From the NCBI RefSeq assembly GCF_014268745.2, contig NZ_JABWRB020000001.1, positions 1,426,001 to 1,490,000 on the forward strand: a DNA stretch of 64,000 nucleotides, read 5' to 3'. The notes below the pieces were generated by a model that made no database searches, was not told the DNA's origin, and worked only from the letters and a program-made list of their open reading frames with translations. The DNA comes from Pseudomonas zanjanensis (GTDB lineage Bacteria > Pseudomonadota > Gammaproteobacteria > Pseudomonadales > Pseudomonadaceae). The first letter of the stretch is position 1. The number at the start of each line of letters is the position of its first letter. Shown here piece after piece: positions 53,100 to 61,814 of the stretch. The position numbers and the translations under genes are program-made.

Positions 53100-54197
53100 A
53101 TGATCAAAACGCCGTACTACCTCATCGACAAACAAAAGCTGCTGGCGAACATGCAGAAGATCGCCTATGTGCGTGAGCAGTCCGGGGCCAAGGCCTTGCT
53201 GGCGCTCAAGTGCTTCGCCACCTGGTCGGTGTTCGACCTGATGCAGCAGTACATGGACGGCACCACCTCGTCGTCGCTTTACGAGCTCAAGCTCGGCCGG
53301 CAGAAATTCGCCGGCGAGACCCATGCCTACAGCGTGGCCTGGGCCGACGATGAGATCGAGGAGATGCTCGCCAACTGCGACAAGATCATCTTCAACTCCA
53401 TCGGCCAATTGCAGCGCTACACCGAAGCGTCCGCCGGCAAGGTCCGTGGCTTGCGGGTCAATCCGCAGGTGAGCAGCTCCGATTACCTGCTGGCCGACCC
53501 GGCGCGACCGTTCAGTCGCCTGGGCGAGTGGGATCCGGTGAAGATCGAGCAGGTCATCGAGCACATCTCCGGCTTCATGTTCCACAACAACTGCGAGAAC
53601 GGCGATTTCGGCCTGTTCGACCAGATGCTGGGCACTATCGAAGAACGCTTTGGTCACTTGCTGCATAAGGTCGAGTGGGTCAGCCTCGGTGGCGGCATCC
53701 ATTTCACCGGCGAGGGCTACGCCCTGGACGCCTTTTGCGCACGGCTCAAGGCCTTCTCGCAAAAGTATGGCGTGCAGGTCTACCTGGAGCCGGGCGAGGC
53801 CGCGATCACCCAGAGCGCGTCGCTGGAAGTCACCGTGCTCGATACGCTCTACAACGGCAAGCACCTGGCCGTGGTGGACAGCTCCATCGAGGCGCACATG
53901 CTCGATCTGCTGATCTATCGCCTGGACGCCAAGCTGGCACCGAGCGAGGGCGAACACACCTACATGGTGTGCGGCAAATCCTGTCTGGCCGGAGACATCT
54001 TTGGCGAGTACAAATTCGATCGTCCGTTGTCCATCGGCGATCGGCTGTCGTTCATCGACGCAGCGGGCTACACCATGGTCAAGAAAAACTGGTTCAACGG
54101 CCTGAAGATGCCGTCCATCGTTGTGAAGCAACTCGACGGCAGCGTCGAGGTGGTTCGCGAGTTTGTTTACGACGACTACTTGTCCAGCCTCTCTTGA
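53100..54197 (+). CDS. nspC: carboxynorspermidine decarboxylase
   Basis: 365 residues, PLP fold-III (alanine-racemase-like) decarboxylase. N-terminal TPYYLIDKQKLLANMQKIAY; the PLP lysine is in LLALKCFATW; VSLGGGIHFTGEGY and YLEPGEAAITQ form the phosphate and substrate sites; the Cys loop is MVCGKSCLAGDIFGEY. It decarboxylates carboxyspermidine or carboxynorspermidine to the triamine in the alternative polyamine route. CGGAGG is upstream of ATG 53100. The next gene, 25 bases on, is the enzyme that makes its substrate. The 250 bases before the gene show no ORF of note. Confidence 0.93.
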   Translation: MIKTPYYLIDKQKLLANMQKIAYVREQSGAKALLALKCFATWSVFDLMQQYMDGTTSSSLYELKLGRQKFAGETHAYSVAWADDEIEEMLANCDKIIFNSIGQLQRYTEASAGKVRGLRVNPQVSSSDYLLADPARPFSRLGEWDPVKIEQVIEHISGFMFHNNCENGDFGLFDQMLGTIEERFGHLLHKVEWVSLGGGIHFTGEGYALDAFCARLKAFSQKYGVQVYLEPGEAAITQSASLEVTVLDTLYNGKHLAVVDSSIEAHMLDLLIYRLDAKLAPSEGEHTYMVCGKSCLAGDIFGEYKFDRPLSIGDRLSFIDAAGYTMVKKNWFNGLKMPSIVVKQLDGSVEVVREFVYDDYLSSLS

Positions 54198-54222
54198 GCT
54201 GGCGGAAGGAGAAATAAAGAAA

Positions 54223-55467
54223 TTGAAGAAGAACGTACTTATCATTGGTGCAGGAGGTGTCGCCAAGGTGGTGGCCCACAAGTGCGCGCAGCACAACGAC
54301 GAACTCGGTCGTATTGCTATCGCGTCGCGCAACATCTCCAAATGCCAGGCCATCATCGACAGCGTCAAGGCCAAGGGTAGCCTCAAGCAACCCGCCGACA
54401 TCAAGGCCTTTGCACTGAACGCTCTGGATGTCGAAGCGACCAAGGCGCTGATTCGCGAAACCGAGTCGCAGATCGTCATCAACGTCGGCTCTGCCTTTCT
54501 CAACATGTCGGTGCTGCGTGCCTGCATCGATACCGGCGTGGCCTACCTGGACACCGCCATCCACGAAGAACCGGGCAAGGTCTGCGAGACGCCGCCCTGG
54601 TACGGCAACTACGAGTGGAACCATCTCCAGGAGTGCCAGGAGAAGAACATCACCGCCATTCTCGGCGTAGGCTTCGACCCGGGTGTGGTCAATGCCTATG
54701 CGGCACTGGCGCAACAACAGCATTTCGACCGCATTGATTCGATCGACATTCTCGACGTCAATGCCGGCTCCCATGGCAAATATTTCGCCACCAATTTCGA
54801 CCCGGAAATCAATTTCCGCGAATTCACCGGACAGGTGTGGAGCTGGCAGGACAGCCAGTGGACCAGCAACACCATGTTCGAAGTCAAGCGCACCGACGAC
54901 CTGCCAGTCGTAGGCTCGCAGAACCTGTACCTGACCGGTCACGACGAAGTGCACTCGCTGTCGAAGAACCTCGACGTGCCCAACGTGCGTTTCTGGATGA
55001 GCTTCGGCGAGCACTACATCAATGTGTTCACCGTGCTCAAGAACCTTGGCCTGCTCTCCGAACAACCGGTCAAGACCGCCGAAGGCCTGGAAGTCGTGCC
55101 GCTGAAAGTGGTCAAGGCCGTGCTGCCTGACCCGAGCTCGCTGGCGCCGGGCTACACCGGCAAGACCTGCATCGGCGACCTGGTCAAGGGCACCAAGGAT
55201 GGCCAGCCGCGCGAGATGTTCATCTACAACGTAGCCGACCACGAGGATGCCTACGCCGAAACCGACAGCCAGGGCATTTCCTACACCGCCGGCGTGCCAC
55301 CCGTGGCCGCAGCCTTGCTGGTGGCCCGTGGCGAGTGGGACGTGCAGCGCATGGTCAACGTCGAGGAGCTGCCTGCCGAGGCGTTCCTCGAGGCGCTGGA
55401 TGTGATGGGCTTGCCGACGCGCATTAAGGACGAGCATGGAGACCGTCCCTGGAACCAGAACGCCTGA
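54223..55467 (+). CDS. carboxynorspermidine/carboxyspermidine dehydrogenase (saccharopine dehydrogenase family)
   Basis: 414 residues from a TTG start (MKKNVLIIGAGGVAKVVAHK) with AAGGAG upstream. Rossmann site IIGAGGVAKVV, ASRNISKCQAI, GVGFDPGVVNAYAA and the C-terminal ISYTAGVPPVAAALL are characteristic of the carboxynorspermidine synthase branch, not of lysine-type saccharopine dehydrogenase. It condenses aspartate semialdehyde with a diamine using NADPH. Paired with nspC. The TTG start may tune its level below that of nspC. A terminator follows 130 bases on. Confidence 0.92.
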   Translation: MKKNVLIIGAGGVAKVVAHKCAQHNDELGRIAIASRNISKCQAIIDSVKAKGSLKQPADIKAFALNALDVEATKALIRETESQIVINVGSAFLNMSVLRACIDTGVAYLDTAIHEEPGKVCETPPWYGNYEWNHLQECQEKNITAILGVGFDPGVVNAYAALAQQQHFDRIDSIDILDVNAGSHGKYFATNFDPEINFREFTGQVWSWQDSQWTSNTMFEVKRTDDLPVVGSQNLYLTGHDEVHSLSKNLDVPNVRFWMSFGEHYINVFTVLKNLGLLSEQPVKTAEGLEVVPLKVVKAVLPDPSSLAPGYTGKTCIGDLVKGTKDGQPREMFIYNVADHEDAYAETDSQGISYTAGVPPVAAALLVARGEWDVQRMVNVEELPAEAFLEALDVMGLPTRIKDEHGDRPWNQNA

Positions 55468-55596
55468 AGGATACCAGGCAGGTTCCGCTTTGGCTTCTTC
55501 GATAGAAACTGCGGAATCGCTCTGGATTCTGCAGGCGATTGAAGCAGGCGACTCACCACCGCGTGAAGCCCTGGCCATCTGAGGAAGCCTTGAAGA

Positions 55597-55629
55597 AATG
55601 CTCCGTATCGAAAGGTACGGAGCATTTTT
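55597..55629 (+). terminator. intrinsic terminator of the nspC operon
   Basis: AATGCTCCGTA at 55597-55607 pairs with TACGGAGCATT at 55616-55626 and TTT follows. Strong stem. The 130 bases between the stop and the stem contain no gene. Confidence 0.88.
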
Positions 55630-55658
55630 CGTTTATACCCCCATCAAATAAATAACCT

Positions 55659-55792
55659 TGTGGCGAGGGGATTTATCCCCGCTGGGCTGCGCAGCAGCCC
55701 CAACAAAGGCTGAATGCGGTCAACCTGAAACATCACAGTGTCTAATTTTAGGTCCGCTCCGCGGCCCAGCGGGGATAAATCCCCTCGCCACA
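55659..55792. repeat. REP doublet (REPIN), variant arms
   Basis: GTGGCGAGGGGATTTATCCC and inverted partner ending GGGATAAATCCCCTCGCCAC, a variant with GATTTATC in place of GCTTGCTC. It separates the convergent nspC operon and the outer-membrane protein gene. Confidence 0.92.
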
Positions 55793-55816
55793 TAGTCCCT
55801 GCGCAGCGGCCCTCGC

Positions 55817-56515
55817 CTACAACCAGTACCGCAAGCCAAGCATCACGGTCTGGGCGTTGTACTCCGTTTGCACATCGCCCTGGGGCAGGCCCTGGATGTC
55901 GCCGAAGTGCGCTTCGCCGGTCTTGAAGTAGCGATAGTCCAGGGACATGGACCAATGCTCGCTGAGTTCATAAGCGACCCCGGCGCCGAGTTGCCAAGCC
56001 GAGACGGTGTCGCGATGGGTGTCGCCGAACTCGACGCCGCCAGCTTCCAGGCCGGTGATGGTCAGCACGGCGTAGCCCAGGCCACCGCCTACATAAGGTG
56101 TGAAGCGGCTCAAGGGGGCCGGCAGGTTCGAGATGTCATACCAGAGGTTGGCCATGAGGCTGGTGGCTTCCTGTTCGCCTTTGCCCTCGATGCTGGTGCC
56201 GCCTTCGTAGACCCGGTTATTGAACTGGTCCATGGTGTTGCGGCGGTAGCTCAGCTCCACCTCGGGCCGTAGCCCGACCGGGAACCGCCAGCCCAGTGCC
56301 AGCCCGGTAGCGTAGCCCGAGTGCAGCGGTTGATTGTATTCCATCTCGACGAAGTCGAGGTTGTTCTGGGTCAGGTCCTGATTAGAGACCCAGTTCACGC
56401 CACCCATGGCACTGACATAAGGGCCAAGTGTGTCGGCGAAGGTCGATGCTGGGGCGATGACACCCAGGCCAACGATGCCCATGACAAGATACTGGGTGTT
56501 TTTTTGTAGGTTCAT
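55817..56515 (-). CDS. outer-membrane beta-barrel protein
   Basis: 232 residues with signal peptide (MGIVGLGVIAPASTFADTLG). Alternating strands (YVSAMGGVNWVS, TGLALGWRFPVGLRPEVELSY, RFTPYVGGGLGYAVL, WSMSLDYRYFKTG, AQTVMLGLRYWL) give an eight-strand OmpA/OmpW-like barrel (OMP_b-brl family). It is the last gene of the minus-strand biosynthetic run, 85 bases after the SRPBCC gene, so it may serve product export or surface display, or be unrelated. Confidence 0.85.
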   Translation of the reverse strand: MNLQKNTQYLVMGIVGLGVIAPASTFADTLGPYVSAMGGVNWVSNQDLTQNNLDFVEMEYNQPLHSGYATGLALGWRFPVGLRPEVELSYRRNTMDQFNNRVYEGGTSIEGKGEQEATSLMANLWYDISNLPAPLSRFTPYVGGGLGYAVLTITGLEAGGVEFGDTHRDTVSAWQLGAGVAYELSEHWSMSLDYRYFKTGEAHFGDIQGLPQGDVQTEYNAQTVMLGLRYWL

Positions 56516-56600
56516 GCTAGATCCGAAATGTGCTGTTATCGATAAGTAGGCGAAGCGAGTCCGGGAAGGCGCGTTCAGCGCGCCTCCTGCCGGGAGGTAT

Positions 56601-57125
56601 TCATACGAGGTGCAAAGGCGTCGCGGTTTTCTCGTGTCCTGGTGCGCCGATGGCCCGTTGTTCAGCCAGCGTGCACAGGTTGTCCAGTGCCGTGGTCATC
56701 GCTGCGGTCAACGCTTTGCGCAGCAGCCCGCGGTAGAGGAAGCTCAGCGGGCCGGAAATCTTCGCGCTATGGATGACATGGGTTTCATCGGGAGAAATCC
56801 TGCGCATCTGGTGATCGAATTCGAGGTCGATCCACAGCAGCCGTGCGCTGTTGCGATAGCTTTCGTGCAGGCTCACGGCTTCCAGTTTCAGTGGCATGTT
56901 CAAGCCATTCTTGAGCACACACTTGCCGCGCGTCCCCACCTGGAACGGGCCGTCGAGTTGACACTGGCGGACGTCGGTATCCCATAGCGGCGCTTCTGCA
57001 AAATTGCTCCAGATCTTCCAGATTTCAGAAGGGGGCGATTTGATTATGACTTGCACGTTGACGTCGTTCACGGTGACACCTTGGTTGTGGGGGGCACGGT
57101 CATGCGGGGTGGCAGATCCATTCAA
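56601..57125 (-). CDS. SRPBCC-family protein (polyketide cyclase-like)
   Basis: 174 residues. VNVQVIIKSPPSEIWKIWSN opens the START/SRPBCC fold; RISPDETHVIHSAKISGPLS and LLRKALTAAMTTALDNLCTL form the long C-terminal helix. The family binds hydrophobic ligands and includes cyclases. It starts three bases after the stop of the giant ketosynthase gene, so it is co-translated with it and probably handles its product. Initiation may be at VNDVNVQ further in; the first 18 residues look disordered. Confidence 0.85.
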   Translation of the reverse strand: MNGSATPHDRAPHNQGVTVNDVNVQVIIKSPPSEIWKIWSNFAEAPLWDTDVRQCQLDGPFQVGTRGKCVLKNGLNMPLKLEAVSLHESYRNSARLLWIDLEFDHQMRRISPDETHVIHSAKISGPLSFLYRGLLRKALTAAMTTALDNLCTLAEQRAIGAPGHEKTATPLHLV

Positions 57126-57128
57126 TGC

Positions 57129-60100
57129 TCAGGCTGCCGGTGCGGATTGACTCAGCACCTGGGCGGTAATGCTGGCTTGTCCGATTTTTTCGCCCCGGTT
57201 GAACAGGTCGATGTAGATGCGGTTGGTCTTGAAGGCCTGGAGCGCAGCGTCAAAACCGACCTGCGGCGCCAAGGACAGCGGGCTGTTCCTGGGGATGGGA
57301 CGATCCAGGGTGAAGCTCAAGGCCAGCAGGTTCATCGGGGTGTTGAGCGGGATGCGCAAATGGCTATGGGCGATCTGCATGTAGCACTGGCGAGCCACCT
57401 CGAGGAAATACACCATGGAATAGTGCTGGGGATCGCCTGCCTGGAAGAAGTGCTCCGGCGGCAGTTTCACCGTGTCCACGCTCAGGCCTTGGGCGACGCC
57501 ACTCATGTCACTGACGATGACGTTTTCCGCCCGGGCCTTGTGCAACAGGGCCTTGTCGCGGCAGGGCGTGGCGGTGAAGTCGCTGGCCGGCGAGGTCTCG
57601 AACGCCGAGCTGTAGGCCATCCCGAGCACGCACGTGCACATTACTTTTCCGGCCTGCATGACCTTGGCATTGAACACCTGGGAATCTTCGCCTTGCTCCA
57701 CATGCAGATCGACCGTGCCGTGCTTCTGTACGTAGTGCTGGAACTTGATCGTCAGGGTCTTGATGTAGGCGACCCGTCCGCTCAGTGGCGGCATGGCCAG
57801 TTCGAGCAATTGCAGCACCCCCTCCAGCAACAAGATGCCCGGGATGTGATCCAGCGGATGGTCAAAGAAGTACGGGTGCGCTTCATTCACCACCAGTTGG
57901 GCGTGCAGCGACTGAGGGCTGCGCCGGGCGTTGGTGATCACGCTATGTTCCGCGCTGCGCTGCCAGGGCGTCGGGCGCTGGGCGGTATCGCCACGGTGCA
58001 GGGCGAACAGGCTTTCCATGGCGCGCACCCGTACCCGCAGCCCGGAGAGCAGGGTACTGGTGAGCATGTCGCTGAGCTGTTGCACGTCGACGCCATCGTT
58101 CTGTGGCTCGCGGACCAGGCTGACAGGCGTGATGACCTGCTGCAGTTCCTGGGATGACGAATGGGCAAAGCGCAGCATGAACGGATGCTTGATGGGCGAG
58201 CTGGCCTCGGCTGTGGTCGGAGTCCACTGGCGAAGCCGTTCGGTAAACAGCCACATCACCGTCTTGCCGGCCTCACGCACCTCGATCACGCTATGGGTCG
58301 CGCCCTTCAACATCACCGCCAACAGGGTTTCGATACCACTGGCTTCAGCCAGGAAGCCGGTGATCTCCTGCAGTGATCCGCTGGCAGGCGTCGCAGCAGG
58401 CTGCAACTCACAGGCATCAACGTTCGGATAATCGCTCGGCGCTTTGCCCACCAACCGGCAAGCCGCTTCCAACGAGTCGGCGGCGTGGGCGAGGACTGCG
58501 GCGCGGATCACCAGCAACGGTTTGTCTGAGGCCTGCGGCTGATAGCGACGCACCGCCAGCAGCCCCAGTCCTTCACCCTGCTGGGTTTCGGTACGCCGGG
58601 CACGCTCGACCTCGATTTCACCGCTGAGAAAACGCCCGGCACCGAGCAGGAGGGTGGTGATGCCGTTGTCGAACCATTGCGGCGAAGCCAGCAAGGTTTG
58701 CCAGAACAGGCCCGCGGTGCCGACCAGGGTCTGATGGAAACCCTTGAAGTCAAAAATCTGCGCCGGGTAGCCGGACAGCATGTTCGGCAGCATGGTTGCC
58801 ACGTCAGTCACTTCGACGCCCGGCGCCGCGCCTTGTGTCCGCGAAAAGAAGTTGTGGGCGCTGCTGTAGGCGTTGCTGAAGCGCTCGCCGCCCATGTTGC
58901 AGCACATGACCATCGCGGTGCCGGGCGAACCGGCCACGCCCGGCAAGCGTCGCAGCAAGTGGTTGACGCGATCGGTGATCAACAGTTTGAACGGGTCGAC
59001 GTGGGCCAGCGGCTTGGGGCCCATGCCGAAGCCATCGATATCGATGACGTGGTCCTGGGCGAGGAATTTGCCCAGCAACGGCTGACCGGGCGCCGGGGTG
59101 TAATCGACGAAGCGCCCATAAGGGAACACGACCGAAGGCGCCGCCGGTTGGTCAAGTTGCTGCTGGAATGCCTGCAACGAACGGTGGCTGCCCAGCGCGG
59201 CCTCAGCCTCGACGATGGCAAGGTCCAGCATCACCACGCCGCAGGTGTTGGCGGGGGCTGCGGCAGGCCGCTCGTTGGGAACGTATTCATCCACCACCAG
59301 GTGAGCGTTGGCGCCGCCAAAACCGAAACTGGAGATGCCAATCCGGATCGCCGACTGACGCGCCTCCAGAGGATGTACCTGCTGGGTGGCGAGTCGCAGG
59401 CAGGTGGCGTCGACCTTTGTGCTGGGGCGATAGCCCGGCTGCGGGGGAATGCCTTTGTGGCGCAATATCATCAGGGCCTTGGCGAGCGAAGCGCCGCCGG
59501 CAGCGGCCAGGGGATGGCCGATGACCGACTTGATCGAACCGATGGTGATTTTCTCGCCGCCCGTGCGATGGGGCGCGAAGAAGCTGTCCAGCGACGCCAG
59601 TTCCGTCGCATCCCCCAGCGGTGTACCGGTGCCGTGGGTTTCGATGTAGTCCACGTCCCTTGGGTCAAGGCCGCGATAAGCACGTTGGTAAGCCGAGTAT
59701 TGGGCCTGTTTGCCGGGGGCAAACACCGAGCCTTCGGCGCCGTCGGCGGACATGCCCAAGGCGCGCAAGACGCCCATTGGACGGCGCTGCGCGGTCAGGG
59801 CCTGGGCGAGCGGTTCGACCAGGAACGCAACGGCACATTCGCCCGGTACAATGCCGTCGGCGTCCTGGCCGAAGGCTTCCATCCGCGCCCGCGCGGAAAA
59901 CGCCGTCAACTGCGAGAAGCCCAGGAACAGCGCCGGCGGCAGCACGGTGTTGAGGGCCATGACAATCGCGTTATCTGCCTGGCCGCTGTTAACCAGTGCC
60001 TGGGCCATGTCCAAGGCATAGGGGAACGAACTGCACGCGGTGTCCACCGATAGCGCCGGTCCACCCAAGGCAAAGGCCGCGGCCAGCGCCGCGACTTGTT

Positions 60101-60539
60101 CACCCGGGGTAAAGCCCAGCGGTGCATCGGGTTTTCCGGACATGCCGGTGACGAAATAGCTCTCGTCACTCCAGGAGGTTGCGACCACCAATGCCGTGCG
60201 TTCGCTACTCAGTGGCGAGCCCTGTGCGGCCAGTTGGCTGAACAGCGTCTGGAGCACTTTCTTGCCAATGGCGACCTGTCGTCCTTCGTGCCGTGACGGA
60301 GTCGAAGCGTCGTCAGTCAGGCAAAAAGCGCTGTCCAGGTAGGTGCGATCTTTCTCGCCGGCCTTGGTTGAATAGATCGACGCCTTGTCCACGTCCCAGC
60401 GTGTCGGCATCGATTCGATCGGTGCGACCTGCCCTTGGGAAAGCAACTGCCAAAGCGCTTCCGTTGACGGCGCTCCTGGAAACTCGCCCGCCATCGCGCT
60501 GAAGCAAAAATCGCCCGCTGTTGTTGCTGCGCCACTCAT
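57129..60539 (-). CDS. multidomain beta-ketoacyl synthase / pseudo-KS / AfsA-type hotdog protein
   Basis: 1136 residues from the ATG after AGGAGACAGGGT (15 further codons are open). Residues 10-420: ketosynthase with catalytic Cys169 (DTACSS), His302 (ETHGTGT) and His342 (KSVIGHP). Residues about 430-740: a second thiolase-like part (MVMCCNMGGERFSNAYSSAH) without a KS triad, resembling a chain-length factor. Residues about 870-1136: two hotdog halves of the AfsA type, first HPYFFDHPLDHIPGILLLEG, then HYSMVYFLEVARQCYMQIAH. AfsA condenses a beta-ketoacyl chain with a C3 unit in butyrolactone signals. No acyltransferase, ketoreductase or thioesterase is seen. It should act on chains carried by the tandem ACP next to it. 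Confidence 0.88.
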   Translation of the reverse strand: MSGAATTAGDFCFSAMAGEFPGAPSTEALWQLLSQGQVAPIESMPTRWDVDKASIYSTKAGEKDRTYLDSAFCLTDDASTPSRHEGRQVAIGKKVLQTLFSQLAAQGSPLSSERTALVVATSWSDESYFVTGMSGKPDAPLGFTPGEQVAALAAAFALGGPALSVDTACSSFPYALDMAQALVNSGQADNAIVMALNTVLPPALFLGFSQLTAFSARARMEAFGQDADGIVPGECAVAFLVEPLAQALTAQRRPMGVLRALGMSADGAEGSVFAPGKQAQYSAYQRAYRGLDPRDVDYIETHGTGTPLGDATELASLDSFFAPHRTGGEKITIGSIKSVIGHPLAAAGGASLAKALMILRHKGIPPQPGYRPSTKVDATCLRLATQQVHPLEARQSAIRIGISSFGFGGANAHLVVDEYVPNERPAAAPANTCGVVMLDLAIVEAEAALGSHRSLQAFQQQLDQPAAPSVVFPYGRFVDYTPAPGQPLLGKFLAQDHVIDIDGFGMGPKPLAHVDPFKLLITDRVNHLLRRLPGVAGSPGTAMVMCCNMGGERFSNAYSSAHNFFSRTQGAAPGVEVTDVATMLPNMLSGYPAQIFDFKGFHQTLVGTAGLFWQTLLASPQWFDNGITTLLLGAGRFLSGEIEVERARRTETQQGEGLGLLAVRRYQPQASDKPLLVIRAAVLAHAADSLEAACRLVGKAPSDYPNVDACELQPAATPASGSLQEITGFLAEASGIETLLAVMLKGATHSVIEVREAGKTVMWLFTERLRQWTPTTAEASSPIKHPFMLRFAHSSSQELQQVITPVSLVREPQNDGVDVQQLSDMLTSTLLSGLRVRVRAMESLFALHRGDTAQRPTPWQRSAEHSVITNARRSPQSLHAQLVVNEAHPYFFDHPLDHIPGILLLEGVLQLLELAMPPLSGRVAYIKTLTIKFQHYVQKHGTVDLHVEQGEDSQVFNAKVMQAGKVMCTCVLGMAYSSAFETSPASDFTATPCRDKALLHKARAENVIVSDMSGVAQGLSVDTVKLPPEHFFQAGDPQHYSMVYFLEVARQCYMQIAHSHLRIPLNTPMNLLALSFTLDRPIPRNSPLSLAPQVGFDAALQAFKTNRIYIDLFNRGEKIGQASITAQVLSQSAPAA

Positions 60540-60616
60540 ACCCTGTCTCCTGATCGCCAAACTGCTGGGTGACTGGTTCGTCACCCGGATTCCATTCCTG
60601 TTGCTCGTTGCTGGGC

Positions 60617-61696
60617 TCAGCTCAGTCTGGCCAGCAGCGACAAGGCATCCTGGGGCGTGCGACGGGACATCAACGCTTCACCGGCAAACTCGCTGGCCGA
60701 GCACTGTTGCGCCATGGAATGGCAGAGCGCCTCCCGAGCGAAGCCGTTGAGGCCCAGTTGGGCGAACGGCGTCTGGATATCGATGGACTGCGCGGCGTCC
60801 GGGATCAACGGCGACAGGGCGTTGAGCAGCAGGTTTTCCGCCTGCCCTTGAGTGGCGGCCGCGGCAGGTGAGGGCGTCGCTTGCGGTTGGGGATCGGCCA
60901 GGGCGGCTTGGATCAGGGCAATGGTTGCCTGCGGGAACTTGGCATTGGCCAGCTCGGAACTGTGAGCCTTGAGCTGTGGCCACAGGGCGACGACCGACTC
61001 GAGGAAATCCAGCTGCACGAGCGAATCCAGGCCCAGGCTTTCATAGCTTTGTGTCGGGTCGATCTGCTCAACCGTAAAGCCGGTGATCGCCGCGAGTTGG
61101 TCGAGTACCCAACCCTGGACATCCACCGCCGGCGCCTGTGGATCGGCTTCAAGTCGGGCCAGCAAGGCGGTCGGGGTAGGGGCATCGAAGAGCTGCGCGG
61201 TGAGCGCTTTCTTTTCCGGGAAGTGCTGGGCCAGGGACTCGAAAATATCCACCAGTCCCAGCGAGTCGATCCCCAGGCTCTCGAAGCTTTGATCGAAGTC
61301 GATCTGTTGTGCCTGGAAGCCGGTGACGGCGCTGATTTCGCCGCGCAACCATTGCCCGTAGCTGAGTGCCGATGTCTCTGCGACGGTTTCGGCGACGGGC
61401 ATCGGGGCCAAGATGGTCGGTTTAGCGTGAACAGGCTCCAGCACTGCAACACTCTGGCTGACGGAGGTTTCGATCCCATGGGCATAAACGCCCTCGAGAA
61501 CTTGTTGATGAGCATTGAAGTAATGGGCCGTGACGGTTTCGGCCTGTTCCAACACGCGCAGCAATATCGCTTCCTTGGCGACATTGGATTCGCACAATGA
61601 CTCAATGATCTTTTCAGACAGAGAGAAATAGCTGTGGGCTATTCTCCCGTTGGACACGATGAATTCCTGCACCACATCGTTAAGTTGCAAACGCAT
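60617..61696 (-). CDS. tandem acyl-carrier protein (two active, one degenerate)
   Basis: 359 residues. An N-terminal helical region (1-80) is followed by ACP1 with the phosphopantetheine serine at Ser145 (ESLGIDSLGLVDIF) and ACP2 at Ser225 (ESLGLDSLVQLDFL). A Pro/Ala linker leads to a third ACP-like domain that reads QLGLNGF, with Gly318 where the serine belongs. The domains are joined by Ala/Pro-rich linkers as in PUFA-synthase ACP arrays. It lies 77 bases upstream of the ketosynthase gene in the same operon. The inactive third domain may be a docking module. Confidence 0.9.
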   Translation of the reverse strand: MRLQLNDVVQEFIVSNGRIAHSYFSLSEKIIESLCESNVAKEAILLRVLEQAETVTAHYFNAHQQVLEGVYAHGIETSVSQSVAVLEPVHAKPTILAPMPVAETVAETSALSYGQWLRGEISAVTGFQAQQIDFDQSFESLGIDSLGLVDIFESLAQHFPEKKALTAQLFDAPTPTALLARLEADPQAPAVDVQGWVLDQLAAITGFTVEQIDPTQSYESLGLDSLVQLDFLESVVALWPQLKAHSSELANAKFPQATIALIQAALADPQPQATPSPAAAATQGQAENLLLNALSPLIPDAAQSIDIQTPFAQLGLNGFAREALCHSMAQQCSASEFAGEALMSRRTPQDALSLLARLS

Positions 61697-61814
61697 CAGG
61701 TTCTCCTAACCAAGTCGGTCGATATTTCTATACAAAAGAAAGATCAAAAATCATGGCCCAGGACTGGGCCTTGTTTATATCAATGAAGCAAATTGGCTGT
61801 AGCCATGGCGCGAC

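Noticed and set aside
53043..55578. Two 494-codon minus-strand ORFs opposite nspC and its partner
   Set aside because: Both plus-strand genes carry full family motifs and ribosome sites; the antisense frames have none.
58677..60053. 458-codon plus-strand ORF opposite the ketosynthase
   Set aside because: The minus strand shows the complete KS triad; the plus frame is a shadow.
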